From the NCBI GenBank assembly GCA_029339505.1, contig JAQISU010000171.1, positions 632,501 to 696,500 of the forward strand: 64,000 bases of DNA, in the 5' to 3' direction. Below, piece after piece: positions 40,395 to 50,289 of the stretch. Below the pieces are notes generated by a model. It ran no database searches, was not told the DNA's origin, and saw nothing but the letters and a program-made list of their open reading frames with translations. This DNA is from Unio delphinus (lineage: Eukaryota > Mollusca > Bivalvia > Unionida > Unionidae). The first letter of the stretch is position 1. Each line of letters starts with the position of its first letter. Made by a program: the position numbers and the translations under genes.

Positions 40395-41454
40395 TTTCGT
40401 AAAAACCTTTAATTTGACAAATAGGAAACTTTGTTCCAATTTCTCCATAATTGCTGTATCTCTGATAAATTTGTTAAGCGTGAAATCCATACGTTTTTGT
40501 TCTCAAAATGTTAGGAGGATTTTGATACGTTATAAGACATAATTTAGAGTGCACAAGCTTTTTCAGGTTATTGCAAATATGTTTCTCGCAGTCTGAATCA
40601 AGATCTTTGCAATGCTCTTCATTGCCGGGACTGCCTGATGTTTACTACACATTTTGTGCTATAATTCTAAAAATAAATTTCAAATTATAGGAAGGATGTT
40701 ATTTTGTGAATATTAAGACGTTTATATAATATTATTTTCTGTTCGGTACTGTATTTTAGGTATGTACTATATTCCTTCAAATTATTCAAGTAATGTTTCT
40801 CTGGAAATATAGCGCGCTCATAAAAATTAATATTCGTGGACAGAGACATTCATTAGTAATTGTAATGAATTCAAATTTACGCACGTTTGTTTACTACACA
40901 TTTTGGTTTATAATCCAAGAAATAAATGGATAATTATATATATTAAGACGTTTCTAGAACGTTATTTTCCGTTCGGTAATGTATTTTATTGTCTGTAATA
41001 TATATCGTCAAATTATTCAAGTGATTTATCTCTGGAATATTGAGCGCTCATAAAACATAATATATTATTACAGAGACATTAACTAGGACTTGTAGTGAAT
41101 TCAACCATGAATTTTATTACTGTGATCATATTATAAAAACAGTTGGCACATTAACACTTTACGTGCTACTACAGACGCATTAACACTTTCAGCCTCCATC
41201 TTAATTCTAATTTCCACAAAAGATTATTGCTAACTTTAATTATTAAGAACAGTGTCTGTAATTCAATGATTATTTAGGATTTAATTCGCAATACCATAAG
41301 TCCCTTTTCTAAAGCTTCACTTTATCAGAGAAATTAATTATTTGGTGCTCTTTGCATTTCTGTTATTTATTTAATTAACAAAGAATCATAACAATACAAT
41401 TATATAAACCTCTATAAGAAAAGAGGGAAGCATTGAACTAAATCACATACAAAT
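40395..41454. other. AT-rich flanking DNA with a twofold 230-bp repeat
   Basis: No gene. The block starting TTTACTACACATTTTG occurs at about 40638-40870 and 40888-41105, and a reverse-complement relative lies at about 59863-60003, so it is a dispersed host repeat. This segment has no counterpart in the clean palindrome arm (between about 62690 and 62915), so it was inserted or rearranged next to P-C. Confidence 0.5.
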
Positions 41455-42139
41455 AATTTGGCTCTGATCAGTAAAGCTGCATTGGTCACATCAAAGCAAA
41501 AATATCCACCTTGCAAAAAAAATTACCAATATAGCTTGTATAATGTCTTTTTCGCTACTGAAAATAGATTATCATATTGCAAAGCTTTGTTTCGTATACA
41601 GTGGAATAAATCAAAACATGTGTTCATGTACGCAAATGGTAAAAATAAAACGAAGAATTCATTTAACAACTATGATAAGATCTTATACGTTCATTGAGGG
41701 AATGGTTGCACTTGATAACAATAATGAGTTTTGAATTTCTCTGAACACTGCCCAACCGTTCAAGCAATTAATTACATATTACACAAGTGTTCGAGTGCCT
41801 AATTACACAGAACTGAAGTGTTAGAATTGCTAGATACACAGTATACAAGTGTTCCGACAATTAATTACATCAGTTACAAGTGTTTGAGTTGTATATTACA
41901 CAGTATACAATCATTCGAGTAGTTGATTAAATAGTATACAAGTGTACCAGTTACTGGTTCGAATAACACATTACAAACTACACAAGTGCAACAATACAAT
42001 AAACTTAACTGAATAATCAGCCAGCCATTCAGGTAAAGTTACAATTAGTTCATCAAGAAACAAACTGACCAAAACTTTACTAATTATCCAGGACAAAATG
42101 AATAAGTTAAGATTAAATTTTGATAGTGACTTTGACATA
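41455..42139. repeat. Fragment of palindrome arm left of P-D
   Basis: Matches the reverse complement of about 62080-62695 (GGCTCTGATCAGTAAAGCTG, repeated ACACAAGTGTTCGAGT-type units, then CCAGGACAAAATGAATAAG). Noncoding; contains about seven degenerate units of the form TTACACAGTATACAAGTGTTC. Confidence 0.8.
42135..42139. repeat. Target-site duplication of P-D, left copy
   Basis: ACATA directly before the terminus; identical ACATA at 58030-58034. The unoccupied homologous site at about 62073-62085 reads, in reverse complement, CTTTATCATATCAC, with a single such unit. Confidence 0.8.
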
Positions 42140-42416
42140 AGCAGCAGAGAGGGTGAACCCTACAACCTTTTCAGACAAACAATCGATTGAAAACCTCAAA
42201 ACGGAACATAGAGCCTTCCTTCGAAATCTCATTTTAACCACAAAAAATGTCTCCATTTGGCAAACGGAGACTTTGCGATTTTTCAATCAATGTTGGTCGC
42301 AACGTTGTTGTCATTCACCCTCTTTGCTGCTATGGGTTACTAATTTTTTTACGATGAAAATCACTAAGATTTTCACCGAATATTTGATCGAGTCCGATAC
42401 GATATCGTGTCACAGG
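42140..42416. repeat. Left terminal inverted repeat of P-D
   Basis: Outer AGCAGCAGAGAGGGTGAACC, inner TTCACCCTCTTTGCTGCT (about 42318-42334), then GGGTTACTAATTTTTTTACG and a copy of the last 13 or so ATPase codons (ATTTGATCGAGTCCGATACG). It differs from the right repeat at only a few positions. Confidence 0.9.
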
Positions 42417-42428
42417 ACGGAAATCCTT

Positions 42429-43799
42429 TTAGGACTTCACAAACAGACTAATCGCTAACACCTCCTCTTGTAAATCAATCAGATTATTAGATTGGTCAGT
42501 GAGTTTGAAATTAATTCTGGTTAGCGAATCATTATGAAACCGCATATAGACTGGATTAACCGGAGACTCAATTATTAAATATCCTGGAGGGGCTGTTGGT
42601 GCAAATGAGTATAGAATATATCCTTGCTGAGCTTGATTTGATCGTTCGAGATTAATTTGATAGCTTTCTTCGATAACATCGCATACTAAATTGAGCGCAA
42701 TCACTGAGTATATATTCACGTTGAACGGAGCGATATGTCTGCCGCCACCGTCTGGGTCATTATTATGTTTGAGGATTTTTATTTCCGATGATGCTGTTTT
42801 TCTCCATGCATCATGAATTATTTTTAAACCAACATCGATGGCATCACTGAGAAGTTTTTTTAGTTCTGGTACGTTATATCCTGGTAGTTTGACTGTTGGA
42901 ATGTCCTTGACGGGGATACTAAGAGTTGATGCAAACTCTGTTCTCGATAGGGGGTTATCGTCATCTAATATATCCTGAATAATTTTCAAATTAAATGTTT
43001 CCATATCGTCGATAATTTTATTGCATGTTTCTACGACACTGATAAATTCATCTCGGGTGAGAGAGCCAGATTTAAGAGATATTAACAACAGTGAAAAATC
43101 ATTATTCATTGCTGTGAAATTTTCAACGATTTTAGGTTTGTCAATAAAATGATGTCCCTCTATTCTATCTCCAACCTTCTCTTCCCCAGTTGCGTGGTAT
43201 CCGAGACCAACAAAATCTATAGTGATTCTATGATCTTTATAACTTTTTATTAGATTATCGGGTTTTATCACGTCGGTGACATAATCATTTTTTTGTGGTT
43301 CGGGTATATCAACGGTTTTTCCCCCTGGTGGTAATTCAGGCCATCCTAGTACGGTTCTAATAGAACTCTGGTAGATATCTACGACGTATCCTTCTGTGCT
43401 TATTTCAATTGCGGATGATAGCGTCGGCTCATGAATAGCGATTTTTGATTCTTTTCCAGTAATCGATTTTATTCTAAGCGCGAATTCATCATTGATTTGT
43501 TCAATTTGATATGACCCTGTTGGTATCGAAACAACGTTCCAGTCTGGAGTCCCGTCTTCTTTATTCTTATTCGCGAACACCAAGGAATTATTCGGTTGTT
43601 GACCACCAAATGATTTTGATCTGATATTAGGCCAACTGTGATACACTCGTAGTTTTGCTAGCGCTATCTCCTTCACGGGGACTGGGCTAGGGAAATTCAC
43701 ACTAAACTCGGGTTTCGTTGATGTTATTGATATCATGCTTGTTTGTACTGGGTTCGTGTTCTCCACTATTCGTTGAAGTAATTCCATCGGTGTTGTCAT
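42429..43799 (-). CDS. Penton-like minor capsid protein of P-D (intact)
   Basis: 456 residues. The N-terminal domain (about 1-130) has TKPEFSVNFPSPVPVKEIAL, YHSWPNIRSKSFGG, NNSLVFANKNKEDGTPDW, GSYQIEQINDEF and DIYQSSIRTVLGWP; the middle 150-330 is helical and variable; the C-terminal domain (about 350-456) has GGGRHIAPFNVNIYSVIAL and QQGYILYSFAPTAPPGYLII. Last gene of the capsid cluster, next to the terminal repeat. Penton/vertex role is inferred from conservation, cluster position and N-terminal pattern; a fibre-base or other minor capsid role is possible. The stop lies in a GTGAAGTCCTAAAAGGATTTC palindrome region. Confidence 0.6.
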   Translation of the reverse strand: MTTPMELLQRIVENTNPVQTSMISITSTKPEFSVNFPSPVPVKEIALAKLRVYHSWPNIRSKSFGGQQPNNSLVFANKNKEDGTPDWNVVSIPTGSYQIEQINDEFALRIKSITGKESKIAIHEPTLSSAIEISTEGYVVDIYQSSIRTVLGWPELPPGGKTVDIPEPQKNDYVTDVIKPDNLIKSYKDHRITIDFVGLGYHATGEEKVGDRIEGHHFIDKPKIVENFTAMNNDFSLLLISLKSGSLTRDEFISVVETCNKIIDDMETFNLKIIQDILDDDNPLSRTEFASTLSIPVKDIPTVKLPGYNVPELKKLLSDAIDVGLKIIHDAWRKTASSEIKILKHNNDPDGGGRHIAPFNVNIYSVIALNLVCDVIEESYQINLERSNQAQQGYILYSFAPTAPPGYLIIESPVNPVYMRFHNDSLTRINFKLTDQSNNLIDLQEEVLAISLFVKS

Positions 43800-44035
43800 C
43801 GTTGCTATACTGTTGTTGTCGCTCTAATTTTGATATCGCGGAATTATAAATACTGACCATCACTGAGAACTCAGTATCTGATATCGTTGATGTTATTGAT
43901 ATCATGCTGGTTTTTGGGTTCGTGTTTTCTAATTCCATCGGTGTTGTCATTGTTGCTATACTGTTGTTGTCGCTCTAATTTTGATATCGCGGAATCAAAA
44001 ATACTGAGCATTGCTGAGAACTCACTATCTGATAT
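43732..44035. repeat. Tandem duplication (150-170 bp) at the membrane/penton junction of P-D
   Basis: The block containing GTTGCTATACTGTTGTTGTC occurs at 43801 and 43952 (spacing 151) and ATATCATGCT at 43730 and 43899 (spacing 169). In P-B the membrane and penton genes overlap by 100 bp; here the duplication has separated them. Confidence 0.75.
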
Positions 44036-44416
44036 AATTGTATTATCGAGTGACGACGATATCATCGATGATAATTGCGAGTATGCGGTTGATACAACAT
44101 GAAATTGAATTAAGTAATCTTGCAGTTTACTCTGGCTGCATGATGATATCTTTTTTGTTATCCCGGTTGATATACCCGCGATTGTAGCCACCGCAGAAAT
44201 GCAAATTGGAACTACGACCGGGGCAATCATTGTAACCGATGCTAGTATTATTTCGGCGCCAGTGAGTACGCTTGACACTGAGTACACAGTAATATCAATC
44301 GCGGTGATTCTTCGCCAGTATTTTTTTATTTTTATTTGATACTCCTCAGCGAGGGTTTTGAGTCTAGTTTGAAATTCTCTGACCTGATCATAGCGACATT
44401 GCGTTGATGAAATCAT
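43871..44416 (-). CDS. Membrane protein of P-D
   Basis: 181 residues, open. N-terminal coiled-coil (YDQVREFQTRLKTLAEEYQ), residues about 43-85 hydrophobic (VYSVSSVLTGAEIILASV, IAPVVVPICISAVATIAGIS) giving one or two membrane spans, then SSCSQSKLQDYLIQFHVVS and a helical tail with SDSEFSAMLSIFDSAISKLE. C-terminal 20 residues altered by the local duplication. A virion membrane or membrane-active entry protein is the simplest guess; no family recognised. Confidence 0.65.
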   Translation of the reverse strand: MISSTQCRYDQVREFQTRLKTLAEEYQIKIKKYWRRITAIDITVYSVSSVLTGAEIILASVTMIAPVVVPICISAVATIAGISTGITKKISSCSQSKLQDYLIQFHVVSTAYSQLSSMISSSLDNTIISDSEFSAMLSIFDSAISKLERQQQYSNNDNTDGIRKHEPKNQHDINNINDIRY

Positions 44417-44448
44417 TTTTATTTTAAAAACGCTAGCATTTTCAATTG
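44417..44448 (-). promoter_or_regulatory. Late promoter motif upstream of the P-D membrane gene
   Basis: Minus strand CAATTGAAAATGCTAGCG, TTTTTAAAATAAAA, then ATG. Almost identical to the orphan copy at 3206-3240. Confidence 0.6.
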
Positions 44449-44475
44449 TGAAATTTGAAGGATTTTCCTTTCAAT

Positions 44476-45821
44476 TTAGTTATTTACTTCACATACAAAT
44501 TCTAAGCACCAGGTTATTTCTTTTCTAATGGTGTTATCAACCGCGACAATCTCTAATTCTTCTTTACCCCCGATAATTACTGTCGCGGTGCCACCAAAGT
44601 AGGTTTTACCGCTCACGATGATATCAAATTGCTTGTTAGAGATTAACGTCATCCTGTAGATACCATGGGGCCACTCCTTGATATTGACTTTCAATTTAGC
44701 ATTAGAGTTTTTTACCCAATCAAAGGCCCCATGCTTTACCCTTTCAGATTTTTCTTTTAGTTTAAGAATATCGTCGTAAACGTCGAGATAGGTTTTTTTG
44801 ATTTCGGTATATTTCATAATCGTTTCATCGCGGCGTTTAAAAAATGAAAGGAGGAGGTTGGCTTCAATGCCCGTTGAGGTTAGATAATGCCCGTTGAGTT
44901 GAGAATATGTCGTCGTGATATTGTAACTTTCAGAGCCATCAAAGAAATTTTTAGCTATTTCGCTGATGCGTTTTTGTTCGTCAATAGCTTTTTTAACTTC
45001 AGCGAGAGTCGGGCCTGTCAGAGATGTGGTTTCAGAAACAGGTGTTCTCCCTAAAAATTTATCAACGATGGTATTAAGTGTTGTTTGTCTCACCATAAAC
45101 ATATTAATATCTTTGAGAGTCATTGTAGATGTAGCCGGGACAACAAAGAAACTATTAGCGATGTAGGCATCATGAGTATGCTTGCCAATAAACTCGTTAA
45201 TTTCAGCGAGAGTCATGCCTGCCACAAGCGGGGTTCCAAAAAACTTAACAACGACGTCGTTAGTGGGTTTTTGTACCTTTTCAAGATTTTCTATTAGTTT
45301 AGAAATATCATTGTAAATATCAAGATAATTTGCCTTGATTTCATTTTCATTCATCATCCTTCCCGCGTCCTTGTTAAAAAAGAATACCGATAGAAAGGTT
45401 TTAATTTCAGCGAGAGTCATGCCAACCACAAGCGGGTTTCCAAAGAATTTACCAACGATATTTCTTCGAAAAGCATTATAACCCCGAAGATGATCATCCA
45501 GCTCACGGCCGTGGGTGGCAATCGCGTCGGTGATCGTAGACTCAAGTGCGCCTGATTTAAGTCGTCCGCCGCTGAAATACAGCGCAATAGAGTTTTCAGC
45601 GGCGTCGTGTTGTCGTATCAAAATATCATCCAACGACACATTACTAGTTTTTAATTTACCCTGGAGATCTTGAAATACAACTATTTCGTTCGGGTCAACA
45701 CTTGTTAAATTTAACGTCTCAGCGATTTCATCTTCGATTATTTTTGCATATCCTTGATATAATCAAGGGTTGCAGTGTCATCGGGTTTAGGTTTCAGAGG
45801 TCTTCCCCAAATATCAATCAT
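44476..45821 (-). pseudogene. Fibre-like repeat protein of P-D (one frameshift near start)
   Basis: MIDIWGRPLKPKP at 45821, then a shift near 45745; the following 387 codons (44476-45639 plus) are open. Shaft: FFGNPLVVGMTLAEIKTF, FFGTPLVAGMTLAEINEF, FFVVPATSTMTLKDINMF, FLGRTPVSET...GPTLAEVKK, FFDGSES. Head: IYRMTLISNKQFDIIV, GKTYFGGTATVIIGG, NTIRKEITWCLEFVCEV. Repeat order differs from P-B, which has an additional FFG unit near the end. Confidence 0.6.
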
Positions 45822-45845
45822 ATTATTGTAAAACTCTGTCTCTCT

Positions 45846-46274
45846 CTAAAATCGTTTCGATTTCCAGCGATTGCTGGTGTATTCATTTACGACAACATGT
45901 GGAGGTTTTCCCCTTGGGTTACCCAAGGAGTTAGAAATAGCGTCAAGGATATTTAATACTTCGCTGCCGCATATTGGTGGATCAATCATCGTTTGTTTTG
46001 GTAGCGTAGAATACCAAGTCTTCATTGGAAAAGTTTTTATATAACGCATGAATTCCGTCGGTGGGGCTAATCCATATGAATCAAAATAGACAATCCCACG
46101 TGGATCAATAGCGTATGCAACACAGTGAGTACCAGGTCCGGTGCTGTTATCGAGATTAATGATACCGGTTTCAACGCTGTTGGGTTGTGTCGGTAATTGA
46201 TCTTTCATAAAGACACCTCTGAAGTTTTTAATCGCGAGTTTTTTAGCAGCATCGAGTAAAACAAAATTGGACAT
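45846..46274 (-). CDS. pro: Adenain-like cysteine protease of P-D (intact, catalytic residues kept)
   Basis: 142 residues from ATG 46274 (MSNFVLLDAAKKLAIKNFRG). Catalytic set in the order typical of the Ulp1/adenovirus protease fold: His in GTHCVAYAID, Asp in YFDSYGLAPPTEF, Cys in DPPICGSEVLNIL. Expected to cleave virion precursors at (M/I/L)xGG-x and (M/I/L)xGx-G; such sites occur in cap1 and the protein VI-like protein. Only copy of four with all three residues in one open frame. An upstream ATG at 46337 lies inside pX and is not conserved. Confidence 0.85.
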   Translation of the reverse strand: MSNFVLLDAAKKLAIKNFRGVFMKDQLPTQPNSVETGIINLDNSTGPGTHCVAYAIDPRGIVYFDSYGLAPPTEFMRYIKTFPMKTWYSTLPKQTMIDPPICGSEVLNILDAISNSLGNPRGKPPHVVVNEYTSNRWKSKRF

Positions 46275-46294
46275 AGGAACCATCGGTTCCCGAG

Positions 46295-46756
46295 TTAATA
46301 AACCGGTCCTAGTCTTAGACCTTTTCCGCTGTACCACGAATACGGGGTTCCTGGTAGTCTTAGACCCTTTTCCTTTTTTTTATACCCCTTCCCCGGTGCT
46401 TTCTTTAGTGCCATTCCTGCCGTGGTACCAACAGCCCCTAACGCTGCCGCTTTAGCCACCGCTGGTTCTGCTGCCGCCATCAACGCTGGAATCGCAGCTA
46501 ACAACGGGAATATACCGCCTGTTTTAATCATGTTTTTGATAGCAGCCGCAGAAATAGTAATCTGAACACCCTTTTTTGCTACAAGTGCATCATTGAAATG
46601 TTTTACCTGACGAGTTGTAAGCGATAATTTATTCGCCCAGCCAGTCATTTGATTGGGTTTCAGCGTAATTGTGGTTCCACATTGCTTAGCTGATTTGGAT
46701 TGCAATTTTTTTAATTGACCAGGTGTCAACGACACATTGATATTACTATACGACAT
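46295..46756 (-). CDS. pX-like core/minor virion protein of P-D (intact)
   Basis: 153 residues. MSYSNINVSLTPGQLKKLQ, CGTTITLKPNQMTG, TTRQVKHFNDALVAKKGVQ, hydrophobic GGIFPLLAAIPALMAAAEP, then a basic tail with LPGTPYSWYSGKGLRL. The tail motif LPGTP...(K)GLR resembles the LPGTPWAKYPGEKHLPGY start of the PLA2 domain encoded elsewhere in the element. Confidence 0.65.
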   Translation of the reverse strand: MSYSNINVSLTPGQLKKLQSKSAKQCGTTITLKPNQMTGWANKLSLTTRQVKHFNDALVAKKGVQITISAAAIKNMIKTGGIFPLLAAIPALMAAAEPAVAKAAALGAVGTTAGMALKKAPGKGYKKKEKGLRLPGTPYSWYSGKGLRLGPVY

Positions 46757-46799
46757 TATACAATAACAGATTAATTCTAAATCGAGGATTTCAATTACA

Positions 46800-46829
46800 T
46801 GTTTTTTGAAAAATACGAAGGATTTTCAA
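46800..46829 (-). terminator. Palindrome after the P-D capsid gene
   Basis: Just past the capsid stop on the minus strand: GAAAATCTATGATTGAAAATC and CTTCGTATTTTTC can fold into a short stem. Comparable palindromes follow penton and ATPase genes. Function as 3'-end signal is inference. Confidence 0.35.
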
Positions 46830-48242
46830 TCATAGATTTTCCACTGGCGCATCTACCACTCTCATTCTTCCTCCAACACCTTCGAGTAGCATTGATTTGT
46901 CGCTGAGAATGACAGCAACCGCTCTATAATTAGCAATAGCACCAGGACGGGTTACATGAGCTCTAAAGTGTATATCAACGACAGACTGTCTTGTTAAATC
47001 AAGATGTTCCAGCGAAAAGTAATAGATAGGATACAGATTCTTAAAGTCGTATTGTGATATTTGTAGACCAGTATCAACATTTTGATCGCGTGCCATAAAC
47101 GACAGCAACCTATGATACACGCGAGCAATATGATTTTGACTGTAATCAAGTTGTACATCTTCGGATGGTTCCTGCTGGCCGTTTTTTCTCAGTGAGACGT
47201 CTTTAACACCTAATGGATCAAATATCATATGGCTGGAGAGTTGATTGACAACTCGTGTGTTATTTTGTAACGCAATAAATATATGACGTGGCGCAGCAAT
47301 GCCATGTTTTGATGCTAGGTTCCACGTAAACACATTATTAACATTTGATTGTTTAACATCTGTACTCACTGATAACGAACTCAACAACGACTTTCCTCCT
47401 TGGTCCATAAATGATAGTAATCGTCCTTCTGCGGTGATTGATGGAGTCAACACTGGCATCCACAATATTTTTGTTAAAATAACTTTACCAGCATCAGCAT
47501 TGGGATTTGCATTGTCTGTTGGAATCCTCCAAATTGCGTCATTATCATCACCCTTTCGTACAAGCGCTACTGTATGCTTCGCCCCGTAGATAACTTTTCG
47601 GACGTTTCTACAGAATCCAAATATGTGATGCAGTGGAATCACGCATGAAAATGATTTACGAGCCCCTTGCAACATTGAAATACGTGTTGCAGCTCCTAGA
47701 TTGAAATTAATATCGTTGTTTATAAACATATCTTCGGAATCAATATTAGCAGTGCCAGCATTATTCTTTGGTCGTCTTACAACAAATTGAATTCCTCCAG
47801 CGGTATTTTTAACATCTTTTGCAAACATCATAGAAGGTCCTGCCGATCTTGTATAATCATCAGAATATCTCGCTAACCCGATTATTTTTGTAGCGACATC
47901 AACATCACGATCTATCGACTCGATTTCTTTTCCATCGATGAGATATCTTGCACTCTCAAATAACGCCATAATACCATTATTGACAAAACCGACTTGAGTA
48001 CCAGCTGGATACGGTGCTGGTACAGCAGTAGTTTCAGCAGCTGTTACAAGTTCACCTTCTACTTCAATAAACGCTTCAGCGGGTAGAAAGTATTTACTGG
48101 TATCATGGACATGAAGTTCAATTCGCGATCGACTATTTGAGTCTATTGCATGATAGGCGTAATATTGATAATCGCGTACAGAATCATCCTTGCCAACTGG
48201 GGCGTCTATATCAAACGCTGGATCAGATGACTTTTTGAACAT
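46830..48242 (-). CDS. mcp: Major capsid protein of P-D (intact)
   Basis: 470 residues, the reference copy. Blocks in order: DSVRDYQYYAYHAID (about 18-32), TSKYFLPAEAFIEVEGELV (48-66), VGFVNNGIMALFESARYLI (82-100), DVATKIIGLARYSDDYTRS, PLHHIFGFCRNVRKVIYGAKH (about 205-225), LLSFMDQGGKSLLS, RHIFIALQNNTRV, DTGLQISQYDFKNLYPIYYF and AVAVILSDKSMLLEGVGG at the end. Double jelly-roll fold expected for this group. Relative to P-B it carries the complete C-terminus. Confidence 0.78.
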   Translation of the reverse strand: MFKKSSDPAFDIDAPVGKDDSVRDYQYYAYHAIDSNSRSRIELHVHDTSKYFLPAEAFIEVEGELVTAAETTAVPAPYPAGTQVGFVNNGIMALFESARYLIDGKEIESIDRDVDVATKIIGLARYSDDYTRSAGPSMMFAKDVKNTAGGIQFVVRRPKNNAGTANIDSEDMFINNDINFNLGAATRISMLQGARKSFSCVIPLHHIFGFCRNVRKVIYGAKHTVALVRKGDDNDAIWRIPTDNANPNADAGKVILTKILWMPVLTPSITAEGRLLSFMDQGGKSLLSSLSVSTDVKQSNVNNVFTWNLASKHGIAAPRHIFIALQNNTRVVNQLSSHMIFDPLGVKDVSLRKNGQQEPSEDVQLDYSQNHIARVYHRLLSFMARDQNVDTGLQISQYDFKNLYPIYYFSLEHLDLTRQSVVDIHFRAHVTRPGAIANYRAVAVILSDKSMLLEGVGGRMRVVDAPVENL

Positions 48243-48288
48243 TTTATTCTATTTATCAGAGTCTAAATTGTGAAATCGTAAACGATTT

Positions 48289-48717
48289 TCATCGACGTGG
48301 TTTTTTAAAGCCGCTTCCTGCTATCATATTTGCAATATTGCTTTGGTCGGGGGTTATCAACGATGCTAGTTTTAAATTTACTGCGTTATTTATAATTTTA
48401 CTAACACTCGCAGGCATTTCCGCTGTAGACAGTAACGGTTTCTTTTTTCGTCGCACCAATGATGTTATTTTATTCTTCGCGGCTGAAAACGCTTTCCCGG
48501 TAAGATCTCCAACAGCACTGATACCCTTATCACGAATAACATCAATTGCTTTCATTGATAATTGTTTAGCTAACGGCATCACTTTTGGAGCCATTCTTGC
48601 AAATAACCCAGCAATGGTATTACCTAAACCATCACCATAGTATGCTCTATAAACTGGAAACCGTGAATTAACTACATAGACGGGGGTTGGTTTATCATGA
48701 TTGTAGTGTATGATCAT
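48289..48717 (-). CDS. Protein VI-like minor virion protein of P-D (intact)
   Basis: 142 residues. MIIHYNHDKPTPVYVVNSR, amphipathic GDGLGNTIAGLFARMAPKV, Lys/Arg-rich middle (SLVRRKKKP), helical MPASVSKIINNAVNLKL, end IAGSGFKKPRR. IAGS-G fits the adenain rule and would free a seven-residue basic peptide. Lies between cap1 and the capsid gene in every copy. Confidence 0.55.
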   Translation of the reverse strand: MIIHYNHDKPTPVYVVNSRFPVYRAYYGDGLGNTIAGLFARMAPKVMPLAKQLSMKAIDVIRDKGISAVGDLTGKAFSAAKNKITSLVRRKKKPLLSTAEMPASVSKIINNAVNLKLASLITPDQSNIANMIAGSGFKKPRR

Positions 48718-48748
48718 TATTTGAAATCAGAAACAATTTTTCAATTGT
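48718..48748 (-). promoter_or_regulatory. Late promoter variant upstream of the P-D protein VI-like gene
   Basis: Minus strand ACAATTGAAAAATTGTTTC then TGATTTCAAATA and ATG. Shares CAATTGAAAA but lacks CTAG; nearly the same sequence precedes cap1 of P-D. Confidence 0.45.
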
Positions 48749-48770
48749 AAAACAATTTGTCAATTTGAAT

Positions 48771-49757
48771 TCAGTCACTGTGATAATCCTCCACTAACTC
48801 GCCAATGAAATCTCGATATGTGCTGGTATCCATGCTACCGCCTTGAAATAATCGTCTACAGATATCAGCTGCTTCATTAATTATTTCCGGTGAGTTATTT
48901 CCAGCTCGGAACCCTCCTACAAGAACTTCTAATCGTGATATATCACTGAGAACACTACCAGGACATACCCCACTTTGTGGTCCACTGGAATCTGGCAATC
49001 CACTTCCGCTATAACCAGTTGCTTCATCCAGTTCTTCTAAATCGGCTTCTTGTAAATAATCAAGATTAATATAATCATCATCATCATCTCGATCAGGTGG
49101 TAGTTTTTTAGGCGAGTAGAATACTTTCTTTGCAGGTTGCTGTCGCTTTCCTCGCAATTTTTGCTGTTTTTGTTGTTGTTTTAGTTCTTCGTATTTTTTA
49201 TACACTATACCCACCGCATTGATATATTAAATGTATGATGCACTATTTGTCTTAATTTGACTTTTTTTAGTTTTGATTTTGTAGAATATATCAGCCCAAT
49301 GAGTTATACTTCTAATAAACTTATGATGTTCTGGTTTCAACATATTTTTCCTGTTTTCATAAGTCGTAACAACAAGCGCAGGAATTTCTGTTGGATCAGT
49401 CTTATCAATTGCTGCTAACCCTTCCTCGTTAAACCTCACGCGTAGATCATCTACTGTTCTTTTTTATTCTGTTTTTTGTATAGCCTGTTTTGTTTGTTCA
49501 GTTTTCGCTGCTATTTTTTCAAGTTCACCGATAACAAATTTTCCCGTCTCGGGAACATCTTCCAGTATAGCACGCTCTACCCCTTTCGTTGCTGTGGTTA
49601 CTGGTTTAAACAATTCTTCAGATCCCACAGCAAAATCCATTTGTAAACTCTGTCGTTGTTGCAGTTTATTCCTGACAGAGTCGCGAATTGGTATAAATCT
49701 CTTGATTGCATCTAGTCGTTCACGAGCCAATCGGGTCGTTAATGCTTCATTGACCAT
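48771..49757 (-). pseudogene. cap1 of P-D (stop and frameshifts)
   Basis: Start MVNEALTTRLARERLDAI at 49757. Stop near 49464 after KQAIQKTE; breaks near 49440 and 49225. The C-terminal segment 48771-49214 has the Gln/Lys-rich stretch, an Asp-rich DRDDDDDYINLDYLQEAD and DISRLEVLVGGFRAGNN (protease-type LVGG-F). One of few broken structural genes in P-D. Confidence 0.78.
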
Positions 49758-49789
49758 TATTTGAAATCGCAAACAATTTTTCAATTGCA
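49758..49789 (-). promoter_or_regulatory. Late promoter variant upstream of P-D cap1
   Basis: Minus strand GCAATTGAAAAATTGTTTGC, GATTTCAAATA, ATG. Parallel to 48718-48748. Confidence 0.45.
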
Positions 49790-49818
49790 AAACAATTTTC
49801 AGTTAATTCGACACTTCG

Positions 49819-50057
49819 GATGATTTTTAACACGATCATGGAAGCGTTTTAAGGGCGTTATCAGTGATGGCGCAAGTGTCATAATTGAATATAAAATAAT
49901 TAAAACTGACACTTGCGCCACTTTTTGTTACATGTCAGACATGTCAGATGATTTTTAACACGATCATGGAAGCGTTATTTGATTGTTTTAATGACGTTAT
50001 CATTGATGTGGAAAGTGTCATAATTGTATATAAATAATTAATTCTGACACTTTCCAC
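49819..50057. repeat. Two tandem units each ending in a 13-bp hairpin with compensatory changes
   Basis: Both units begin GATGATTTTTAACACGATCA (49819 and 49948). Hairpin 1: GGCGCAAGTGTCA (49869-49881) pairs with TGACACTTGCGCC (49907-49919). Hairpin 2: GTGGAAAGTGTCA (50008-50020) pairs with TGACACTTTCCAC (50045-50057). Loops are 24-25 bases, AT-rich, starting TAATTG. The two stems differ at three positions, each compensated on the other side. Located between cap1 and s118 of P-D; absent in P-B and P-C. Confidence 0.85.
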
Positions 50058-50194
50058 ATTCGATTTTTGATCAATCTGACATATCATATCGAGAAAACCA
50101 TCCATTAACGGCCCATCGATTTTTTATTCAGTGTGTGCGAAATATTTTTTATTCACTTATTTTGTTGTTTTATATCATAAAATGCTAAAGAAAA

Positions 50195-50270
50195 TGGCGA
50201 AATCTCTTTGAGGATCGGTCACAATCAAAAAATGACAAAATCTCTTTGAGGGGTCGGTCACAATCAAAGT
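50195..50270. repeat. Two-copy 39-bp tandem repeat
   Basis: AAATGGCGAAATCTCTTTGA and AAATGACAAAATCTCTTTGA followed in both by GGTCGGTCACAATCAA-type sequence. Noncoding, between the hairpins and s118. Confidence 0.65.
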
Positions 50271-50289
50271 TGTTCATTTTCTTAAATTA

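Noticed and set aside
41458..41734. Two overlapping small ORFs left of P-D
   Set aside because: Not maintained in the matching right arm near 62400-62690; AT-rich chance frames.
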